Of a stretch of DNA of 6,917 nucleotides, positions 1-5,909 are shown piece after piece. This stretch comes from an uncultured Prevotella sp. Its GTDB lineage: Bacteria; Bacteroidota; Bacteroidia; Bacteroidales; Bacteroidaceae. Numbering within the stretch: the first letter of the stretch is position 1; every line of letters starts with the position of its first letter. Under the pieces are notes generated by a model. That model was given only the letters and a program-made list of their open reading frames with translations, did no database searches and was not told the DNA's origin. The stretch covers positions 1 through 6,917 of the forward strand of contig CAKQDQ010000124.1 in NCBI GenBank assembly GCA_934229335.1, written 5' to 3'. A program made the position numbers and the translations under genes.

Positions 1-1014
1 CTCATACACTATTACCGCATAAACTTCGATGGAAGCAATATGGTTTGTCTCACTCCTGAAGAGGGAACACATAAAGCTTGGTTTTCGCCTGACATGAAGT
101 ACCTCGTTGACCAATATTCCATGGTCAACAAAGCCCCAACAACTGTACTGCGCAGTTCTACAGATGGCAGCATACTAATGGAACTTGACAAGGCGGACAT
201 CAGCAAGATAACCGCAGAAGGATGGCAAGCACCAGAACAGTTCGCTGCACCAGGGCGTGACGGTAAGACATTGATGTACGGATTAATACAAAGACCTTCC
301 AACTTTGACCCTACAAAGAAATACCCTGTAATAGAATACATATACCAAGGACCTGGCGACCAATATGTTCGAAAGTCATTCGCATCATACGACTGGTGGA
401 TGACCTCATTATCAGAGTTGGGCTTCATCGTCGTTATGGTTGATGGTATGGGAACATCATATCGCAGTAGATCTTTTGAGAACTTTTGCTACCAAAACCT
501 TGGCGACGCAGGCATCCCCGACCACATAGCATGGATAAAAGCCGCTGCAAAGAAATATCCTTACATGGACTTAGACAGAGTTGGCATCTACGGTTGCTCT
601 GCAGGAGGACAGGAGAGCCTCTCTGCCCTACTCCACTTCCCAGACTTCTACAAATGTGCATATAGCGCATGTGGATGCCACGATAACCGTATGGACAAAA
701 TATGGTGGAACGAGCAATGGATGGGCTACCCTGTTGATGAACACTACAAAGAGAGTTCAAACGTAGAAAACGCACATTTGCTGAAACGCCCATTGATGTT
801 GGTCGTTGGCGAAATGGATGATAACGTTGATCCTGCTTCCACAATGCAGGTTGCCAACGCACTCATAAAAGCAAACAAGGACTTTGAACTCGTAGTAATA
901 CCAGGAGCACGTCACACCATGGGCGAAGCATTTGGAGACCATAAGCGATATGACTTCTTCGTACGAAACCTTCTTGGAGTAACACCACCACGTTGGGAAG
1001 ACCTTGAAAGATAG
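1..1014 (+). CDS. S9 family (DPP-IV / prolyl oligopeptidase-like) serine peptidase, C-terminal part
   Basis: The reading frame is open from base 1, so the N-terminus lies outside the window; 337 residues are visible. Residues 1 to about 75 look like the end of a DPP-IV-type beta-propeller (for example YRINFDG). From about residue 100 an alpha/beta-hydrolase peptidase domain follows, with YPVIEYIYQGPG, then DLDRVGIYG leading to the nucleophile elbow GCSAGG. The likely triad is Ser200 (codon 598-600), Asp273 in EMDDNVDP (codon 817-819) and His305 in GARHTMG (codon 913-915). The conserved CGCHDNRMDKIWWNEQWMG segment and the closing HKRYDFFVRNLLGV fit the bacterial S9 subgroup with a GxSAGG serine motif. 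Known family role: cleavage of short peptides, often after proline, usually exported to the periplasm; export cannot be checked here without the N-terminus. A T-run follows the stop, but no strong terminator hairpin is visible. The family call is firm; exact specificity is unknown. Confidence 0.93.
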   Translation, partial: LIHYYRINFDGSNMVCLTPEEGTHKAWFSPDMKYLVDQYSMVNKAPTTVLRSSTDGSILMELDKADISKITAEGWQAPEQFAAPGRDGKTLMYGLIQRPSNFDPTKKYPVIEYIYQGPGDQYVRKSFASYDWWMTSLSELGFIVVMVDGMGTSYRSRSFENFCYQNLGDAGIPDHIAWIKAAAKKYPYMDLDRVGIYGCSAGGQESLSALLHFPDFYKCAYSACGCHDNRMDKIWWNEQWMGYPVDEHYKESSNVENAHLLKRPLMLVVGEMDDNVDPASTMQVANALIKANKDFELVVIPGARHTMGEAFGDHKRYDFFVRNLLGVTPPRWEDLER

Positions 1015-1041
1015 TTTTTTTTCTTAATTATGAATAAAAAA

Positions 1042-1073
1042 TTTGTCTGTCTTAACTTTTTAGCGTAATTTTG
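1042..1073 (+). promoter_or_regulatory. Bacteroidota-type promoter upstream of the GH28 gene
   Basis: A -33 TTTG at 1042-1045 is separated by 20 bp from a -7 element TAATTTTG at 1066-1073, a full match to TAnnTTTG. This fits the known primary sigma factor consensus of Bacteroidota. Transcription would start near 1080, leaving an A-rich leader of about 25 nt before the ATG at 1104 and no Shine-Dalgarno site, as is common in this phylum. It probably serves the GH28, CobW and methyltransferase genes together. No clear operator is visible. Confidence 0.75.
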
Positions 1074-1103
1074 CGTTAACATAACAACTAAGAAATAATA
1101 CAG

Positions 1104-2483
1104 ATGAAAACAAAAATCATAACAGTTTTAATGATCATCATGTCATTAAACATAATGGCTGCTGATTATGCTTCACTTTATGAGGGGTTACCCATACAAT
1201 TAAAACAGCCAGCAACTCCCATAATAAATGATGTACGAATAAACATAACGGATTATGGTGCAAAAGGCGATGGACAAACAATGTGCACAGAAAGCATACA
1301 AAAAGCCATTGACGAACTTGCTGCAAAGGGAGGAGGTCACATAGATTTCCCCGCAGGAATATGGCTTACTGCCCCATTACGTCTTAAGTCAGGAATAGAC
1401 CTCCATCTTGCCCAAAACGCCATTATACAATTCACAGAAGAACGTAATCTTCACGTCAAGCCCAAAAACAAACGCGCGGAATGTTGCATATACGCCACCG
1501 ATGCACATGATATATCCATTACAGGCAAAGGTATTATTGATGGCAACGGAGAGTTTTGGAGAGCGGTAAAACGTGGAAAGAATAGTGATGTTGAATGGAA
1601 AAACTACCTCTCTCTCGGTGGAACAGTAAACGAAAAAGGTGACTTATGGTACCCTTTTAACCTTAAACACCAGAGCAACATAGCACAGAGCATGGAACAG
1701 CAGGAGAGAATGCGCTCTAACATGGTACGCTTCAACAACTGTCAGCGCGTTTTAGTGCAAGGGGTAACATTACAGAACTCACCAAAGTTTCACTTAACTC
1801 CAAACGACTGTCAAGACGTTATTATTGATGGCATTACCGTACGTTGTCCATGGAACGCCCAAAATGGAGATGCTATAGACATAGGAACATCACAACGCGT
1901 GCTGATTACTAACAACACCATTGACTGTGGCGATGATGGTATCTGCATGAAAGGAGCAACTGGCGATGAGTCTCTAAACCATAAGCCATGTGAAGACATA
2001 CTTATCAAAAATAACACAGTTTACCATGCCCATGGAGGTTTTGTCATAGGTTCAGAATTTAGCGCAGGTATGTATCGTATCGTTGTGTGTGATAATACTT
2101 TTTCTGGCACAGACACTGGACTAAGATTTAAGAGCGCAGTAGGTCGTGGTGGTAAGACAGGAGATATATACTGTTACAACATCAATATGACGGACATCAA
2201 TGGTGAAGCCATTGTCTTCGAGACAACCTACGCCGACAAAGCAGTATCAGGAACCACCGGACCTGGTAAAGGAACGAAGTGGGTACCAGAGTTTCAGGGA
2301 ATAAACATTTACAACATCACATGTAACGGTGCCAAGACAGGCATTAAAGCCAAGGGGGCTGAAGGAATGGTGTACGACATAAACATCAAGAATTCAACAA
2401 TATTCTACACCCAGACAGCAACAGACATCGACAGTACCTGTGATGTAAAACTACAGAACGTAAAACTTATAACATATAAATAA
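1104..2483 (+). CDS. Secreted glycoside hydrolase family 28 (polygalacturonase-like) protein
   Basis: This 459-residue protein starts with a signal peptide (residues 1 to about 20: a basic MKTK, a hydrophobic core, then MAA), with no lipobox cysteine, so export to the periplasm or beyond is likely. The rest is a right-handed parallel beta-helix. It opens with NITDYGAKGDG (47-57), the usual start of GH28/pectate-lyase-fold enzymes, followed by IDFPAGIW and GKGIIDGNGEFW. GH28 signature positions are present: NGDAID (Asp256, Asp259), CGDDGI (Asp277, Asp278), HAHGGFVIGSE (His310) and LRFK (Arg341, Lys343). Family role: hydrolysis of galacturonide bonds in pectin by inverting acid catalysis. The VIGSE...GRGG pattern resembles bacterial exo-acting or rhamnogalacturonan-type members, but the substrate cannot be fixed. 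It is the first gene after the 1042-1073 promoter, and its stop overlaps the next start. No SusC/SusD genes are seen nearby. Confidence 0.92.
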   Translation: MKTKIITVLMIIMSLNIMAADYASLYEGLPIQLKQPATPIINDVRINITDYGAKGDGQTMCTESIQKAIDELAAKGGGHIDFPAGIWLTAPLRLKSGIDLHLAQNAIIQFTEERNLHVKPKNKRAECCIYATDAHDISITGKGIIDGNGEFWRAVKRGKNSDVEWKNYLSLGGTVNEKGDLWYPFNLKHQSNIAQSMEQQERMRSNMVRFNNCQRVLVQGVTLQNSPKFHLTPNDCQDVIIDGITVRCPWNAQNGDAIDIGTSQRVLITNNTIDCGDDGICMKGATGDESLNHKPCEDILIKNNTVYHAHGGFVIGSEFSAGMYRIVVCDNTFSGTDTGLRFKSAVGRGGKTGDIYCYNINMTDINGEAIVFETTYADKAVSGTTGPGKGTKWVPEFQGINIYNITCNGAKTGIKAKGAEGMVYDINIKNSTIFYTQTATDIDSTCDVKLQNVKLITYK

Positions 2484-3778
2484 TGACACAACAAGAAATT
2501 CCGGTCCTTCTGCTCACCGGCTATCTGGGCAGTGGTAAGACAACACTTCTTAACCGTATCCTCAACAACGAGAAAGGCATCAAGTTTGCTGTCATTGTAA
2601 ACGACATTGGTGAAGTGAACATTGATGCTAACCTCATAGAACAAGGAGGTGTCGTAGGACAAAAAGACGATTCACTCGTTGCCCTACAGAATGGTTGCAT
2701 CTGCTGTACACTCAAAATGGACCTCGTACAACAGATATGCGACATTACTCGACTTCAACGTTTTGACTATATCGTAATAGAAGCCAGCGGAATATGTGAG
2801 CCTGCACCTATAGCACAAACCATTTGCTCCATACCAAGCATGGGTAAGGACTATAACATGGGTGCTACGCCAAAACTGGACTGTATCGTTACCGTTGTTG
2901 ACGCATTGCGCATGAAGGACGAGTTTGCATGTGGCAAAAACCTTATTGGAAGCAAGATAGACGAAGAGGATATAGAGAACCTCGTAATACAACAGATAGA
3001 GTTCTGTAACATCATACTGCTTAACAAAGCCTCCGAGGTAAAGCCCGAAGAACTTCAATATGTGCGCGAAGTGGTACACACACTACAACCAAAAGCGGAG
3101 ATTATAGAGTGCGACTATGGCAATGTCGATTTCGACCGTATTCTCGGTACTGGCATGTTTGACTTTGATTCTGTAGCAACATCTGCCGCATGGATTTCAG
3201 AGATAGAACAACACCATGGTGACGAAGAGGAGGAACATCATCAACACGAACACGAACACGAACATGAACACGAGCATCATCACCATGACGATGATGACGA
3301 TGAAGAAGAACATGACGAACATTGTCACCACCATGAAGGAGGTGAATGTACTTGTGGTCACCACCACCATCACCATCATCATGACGAAGGAGAGGCAGAG
3401 GAATATGGCATAGGCACATTCGTTTATTATGCACGCAAGCCTTTCGACATAAACAGATTTGATGATTTCGTTGCTCGTCGTTGGCCAAAGAACATTATTC
3501 GTGCTAAAGGTCTGTGTTGGTTTGAGGATCAGCCGCAGTTATGCTACATATTCGAACAAGCTGGAAAACAGGTAAAATTGCAAAATGCAGGACAATGGTA
3601 CGCAACAATGCCCGAAGCTGAATTAAAACAGTTCCGTATAGATAACCCTGGCGTTAACCGTGACTGGGATGATACATACGGAGACCGTATGGAGAAGATT
3701 GTTTTCATCGGTCAGAAACTTGACAAGGAACTTATTACACGCGAACTTGACAGTTGCCTTGTACAAGGTCCATTCTAA
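2483..3778 (+). CDS. CobW/COG0523 family GTP-dependent metallochaperone with His-rich insert
   Basis: This 431-residue G3E P-loop GTPase has Walker A GYLGSGKT at 13-20, the switch segment VNDIGEVNID at 39-48, the family metal-binding motif GCICC at 71-75, Walker B-like IVIEASGICEP at 97-107, and a G4 region LLNKAS at 179-184. A low-complexity insert at 244-300 holds 26 His and 3 Cys. The C-terminal CobW_C domain spans about 309-425 (FVYYARKPFD to the end). Known role of the family: GTP-driven delivery of a metal, often zinc, to client proteins in the cytoplasm; some members serve cobalt (CobW) or nitrile hydratase. With no cobalamin genes nearby and the His-rich tract, a zinc or nickel role is the better guess, but the metal is inference. 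The ATG overlaps the GH28 TAA by one base (TAATG), pointing to translational coupling. I see no Zur-like palindrome upstream. The G4 motif has Ser where NKxD has Asp. Confidence 0.93.
   Translation: MTQQEIPVLLLTGYLGSGKTTLLNRILNNEKGIKFAVIVNDIGEVNIDANLIEQGGVVGQKDDSLVALQNGCICCTLKMDLVQQICDITRLQRFDYIVIEASGICEPAPIAQTICSIPSMGKDYNMGATPKLDCIVTVVDALRMKDEFACGKNLIGSKIDEEDIENLVIQQIEFCNIILLNKASEVKPEELQYVREVVHTLQPKAEIIECDYGNVDFDRILGTGMFDFDSVATSAAWISEIEQHHGDEEEEHHQHEHEHEHEHEHHHHDDDDDEEEHDEHCHHHEGGECTCGHHHHHHHHDEGEAEEYGIGTFVYYARKPFDINRFDDFVARRWPKNIIRAKGLCWFEDQPQLCYIFEQAGKQVKLQNAGQWYATMPEAELKQFRIDNPGVNRDWDDTYGDRMEKIVFIGQKLDKELITRELDSCLVQGPF
3212..3382 (+). repeat. Histidine-rich low-complexity tract in the metallochaperone
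   Basis: These 57 codons encode 26 His, 3 Cys and many Asp/Glu. In order there are a five-unit hexanucleotide array encoding His-Glu pairs (3245-3274), a four-His run, a DDDDDEEE acidic block, HDEHCHHH, a CTC pair, and an eight-His run (3359-3382). The reading frame is kept throughout. It sits between the GTPase domain and CobW_C, where other COG0523 proteins often have His-rich linkers that bind zinc or related metals. Confidence 0.9.
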
Positions 3779-3783
3779 ACTAC

Positions 3784-5019
3784 ATGACTAACGAGGAATA
3801 CATAGCAAAAAATCGTGAAACTGACATCCGCCCTCTGGCACTAAAAAGTGCGCCGGAGGGCGTAGATGTTTCATGGTGTCTCAGACAGATTGAGGGATAC
3901 CAAATAGCCAAAAAGAAATTGCCAGCATGGGCTCAGACGGAGAATGTATGGTATCCACCAAGACTGTCCATGGAGCAATGCTCCAGCGAAACTACAGCAA
4001 AATACAAGCAATTCTTAGCAGAAAGCCTTGTTGACAAGGCTAAAAACGCTACATTAGTAGACCTGACAGGAGGATTTGGCGTTGACTTCACATACATGGC
4101 AAAGAATTTTGGTGCTGCAATATACGTAGAACAGCAAGAGATTCTCTGTGATGTTGCACAACACAACCTTCCTCTATTCGGCCTATCACAGGCCACCATT
4201 GAACAAACCGACAGCGTCAATATACTCAAGTCTATAAACAATATTGACATAGTATATATTGACCCTGCACGTAGAAATGATATAGGAAAGAAAACTGTGG
4301 CAATCTCTGATTGTACTCCTGACCTTGGTAAAATACAAGACCTAATTTTTTGCAAGGCAAGATATGCGATAGTTAAACTCTCACCAATGCTTGACATTAC
4401 GCAGGCTCTGCGAACACTAAAAAGAGTCATAGAAATTCACGTTGTCAGCGTAAAAGGAGAATGTAAGGAACTCTTATTCGTGCAGGATGCGTCTGCAGAC
4501 AAAGAGAATCAGACGGTCGAAGTTTATTGCCAGAATTTAGGAACACAAGAGGCACCATTAGTAGGAGAAATCAATACGCTTACACACACACAGATTATAG
4601 AAACAACCCCCGACTCATTGGCTGGCTTACTACTCTTTGAACCCAACGCAAGCATACAGAAAGCGGGGATGCAGAATGAGTTCGCAAAACACTATAATCT
4701 ACAAAAATTACATCCACAGACCAATCTGTTTGTTTGTAAACCAGAGGACGTACAGGGGCAGACAATAAAACTGATGAAACATATTCCTGCACGCTCATTC
4801 ATGATTGTAGACGCAGGCGACTTCTCTAAGAACTCTATGAAACGGCTGACAGGTAATCTAAAGAAAGCAAACCTCACTATACGCAATTTTCCAGCATCGG
4901 TGGCGGAACTGCGCAAACGGCTTAAAATAAAGGAAGGAGGTGCTGATTATCTCTTCGCTACAACGCTAAATAATGGCAAACATGCACTTCTTAAATGTGT
5001 ACCTCACTGTTTTGTTTAG
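3784..5019 (+). CDS. THUMP-like class I SAM-dependent methyltransferase (PG_1098-like)
   Basis: This 411-residue cytoplasmic protein has an N-terminal region (1 to about 85) containing YPPRLSMEQCSSE (57-69), which I associate with the PG_1098-like family of Bacteroidota. A Rossmann methyltransferase core follows, with SAM motif I VDLTGGFGVD (92-101) and DIVYIDPARR (155-164) at the place of a motif IV such as DPPY. The C-terminal part ends with LTIRNFPASVAELRKRLKIK (364-383) and GGADYLFATTL, matching the THUMP-like domain named for this family. That suggests an RNA substrate, but no reaction is established to my knowledge. The ATG at 3784 was chosen over the in-frame ATG at 3754: it lies 5 bp after the upstream stop, avoids a 25-bp overlap with the metallochaperone gene, and the next residues (NEEYIAKN) look like a normal N-terminus. 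It is probably co-transcribed with the two upstream genes. Confidence 0.88.
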   Translation: MTNEEYIAKNRETDIRPLALKSAPEGVDVSWCLRQIEGYQIAKKKLPAWAQTENVWYPPRLSMEQCSSETTAKYKQFLAESLVDKAKNATLVDLTGGFGVDFTYMAKNFGAAIYVEQQEILCDVAQHNLPLFGLSQATIEQTDSVNILKSINNIDIVYIDPARRNDIGKKTVAISDCTPDLGKIQDLIFCKARYAIVKLSPMLDITQALRTLKRVIEIHVVSVKGECKELLFVQDASADKENQTVEVYCQNLGTQEAPLVGEINTLTHTQIIETTPDSLAGLLLFEPNASIQKAGMQNEFAKHYNLQKLHPQTNLFVCKPEDVQGQTIKLMKHIPARSFMIVDAGDFSKNSMKRLTGNLKKANLTIRNFPASVAELRKRLKIKEGGADYLFATTLNNGKHALLKCVPHCFV

Positions 5020-5157
5020 AAGTCTAAGAAGTACAGATAAGATTATACCCAACCTTGTATGAAAACAGGAAGGAAATTAACATACTATACTTACGGATTA
5101 CAAGATTTAGATGTGTATATAGAGTCCTATGGTCGAATTTAATTAGGAAAAAATAAG

Positions 5158-5802
5158 ATGAACAATAATATAGAAAACTCCAATAGCCTTATAGAGACAG
5201 CAAAAGAAATAAGACAGTCATTCAGACTACTAATGAACGGAGTGACATCACAGTCCATGCGCGAGAAGGGCGTAGACTACCGCATAAATTGGGGGGCCTC
5301 TCTGCTTCATCTTAGAGAGATGGCGGCAGAATACAAGCAGGATAAAGAACTGGCTATTACACTATGGAAGGACAATGTGCGTGAATGTAAAATCATCGCT
5401 ACACTACTTATGCCCCACGAACAGTTTGACAAAGAACTTGCCATGCAATGGATTAGTCAAACTCATACACAGGAAATAGCAGAAATAGCAACCATGACCC
5501 TTTATCAGTATATGCCATACGCTTACGACATAGCAATGTCGCTAATCGACAATGAGGAAGATATAAAACAGATTCATGCCTACAATATTCTCGCAAGAGT
5601 GTTTCCGCAAAATGGCGCAAAAATAACGTCTGATGACAAAAGTAAATTTCTAAAGCATGCAGTCGCTACATTACAGAGCGAGAATATAGCACTAAAACAT
5701 AGTGCATGGAACGCGGTCACACACTTTGCAGACATGAATCAACAATATCATACTGAAACGAGAAAAGCACTAAAGTCAATAAAAATGGATGATTGGCTAT
5801 AA
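5158..5802 (+). CDS. AlkD-like HEAT-repeat protein (DNA alkylation repair family)
   Basis: This 214-residue, wholly helical-looking protein has no signal peptide or membrane segment. It resembles the DNA alkylation repair (AlkD, PF08713) family: YRINWGASLLHLREMA (41-56) corresponds to the repeat where AlkD has its peptide before the first helices, and LWKDNVRECKIIATLLMP (69-86) matches the family's 'LW...RE...A..L' repeat. Further helical repeats run to about residue 200. AlkD proteins are glycosylases that remove N3- and N7-alkylated purines. In Bacillus cereus AlkD, catalysis relies on Trp109 and Asp113 in a WWDSVD segment. Here the matching region (about 98-120, QWISQTHTQEIAEIA) has no such Trp/Asp pair, so activity is uncertain. 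The ATG at 5158 follows an A-rich stretch. The gene lies 138 bp after the methyltransferase; no clear promoter is visible, so it may be read from upstream. The family call is fairly sure, the function is not. Confidence 0.75.
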   Translation: MNNNIENSNSLIETAKEIRQSFRLLMNGVTSQSMREKGVDYRINWGASLLHLREMAAEYKQDKELAITLWKDNVRECKIIATLLMPHEQFDKELAMQWISQTHTQEIAEIATMTLYQYMPYAYDIAMSLIDNEEDIKQIHAYNILARVFPQNGAKITSDDKSKFLKHAVATLQSENIALKHSAWNAVTHFADMNQQYHTETRKALKSIKMDDWL

Positions 5803-5806
5803 TTTA

Positions 5807-5838
5807 TTTGCTCATTTTGTTTTTTTTTAGTAATTTTG
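5807..5838 (+). promoter_or_regulatory. Bacteroidota-type promoter upstream of serS
   Basis: A -33 TTTG at 5807-5810, a 20-bp spacer with a long T-run, and a -7 TAATTTTG at 5831-5838 match the Bacteroidota consensus. The octamer and spacing are identical to those of the 1042-1073 promoter. The -33 element lies 4 bp after the AlkD-like stop codon. Predicted transcription start is near 5845, giving a leader of about 65 nt before serS. Confidence 0.75.
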
Positions 5839-5853
5839 CCACGATGTAACAAT

Positions 5854-5877
5854 TTGTGGTATCATAGATACTAACAA
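5854..5877 (+). other. Small hairpin in the serS leader
   Basis: GTATC (5859-5863) and GATAC (5867-5871) form a perfect 5-bp stem around a 3-nt loop. After a 1-by-2 internal loop, TTGT (5854-5857) pairs with ACAA (5874-5877). The element lies inside the predicted transcript, 32 bp before the ATG. It is A/T-rich, has no downstream U-tract and so is not a terminator. It could be a weak RNA structure, a protein-binding palindrome, or chance. Confidence 0.35.
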
Positions 5878-5909
5878 TTCTGAAACTAAAAACTTAAAGT
5901 CAAAATAAA

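Noticed and set aside
1012..1030. Intrinsic terminator after the peptidase gene, based on the T-run right after its stop
   Set aside because: Only very weak pairing (CTTC with GAAG around a large loop) precedes the T-run, so a terminator cannot be supported.
3102..3488. Long minus-strand open frame opposite the His-rich tract, rich in His, Arg, Val and Asp
   Set aside because: It is the complement of a low-complexity GA/CA codon run, which suppresses stops on the other strand. It has no domain logic or start context.
3754..3783. Upstream in-frame ATG for the methyltransferase (10 extra residues, MPCTRSILNY)
   Set aside because: It would overlap the metallochaperone gene by 25 bp, and its codons are simply the other frame of that gene's end. 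ATG 3784 sits 5 bp after the stop and gives a normal N-terminus.
5059..5142. 27-codon open frame (starts MKTGRK) in the gap before the AlkD-like gene
   Set aside because: It is short, with no recognisable motif, promoter or clear ribosome-binding context. Chance is the simplest explanation in an A/T-rich gap.
5020..5157. Possible promoter or terminator between the methyltransferase and AlkD-like genes
   Set aside because: The best TTTG (5011-5014) has only a poor -7 candidate, TAAGATTA, at a 23-bp spacing. No hairpin plus U-tract is visible. I see nothing firm in this gap.
5821..5829. T-run after the AlkD-like gene as a terminator
   Set aside because: No stem precedes it, and it lies in the spacer of a well-matched promoter for serS.
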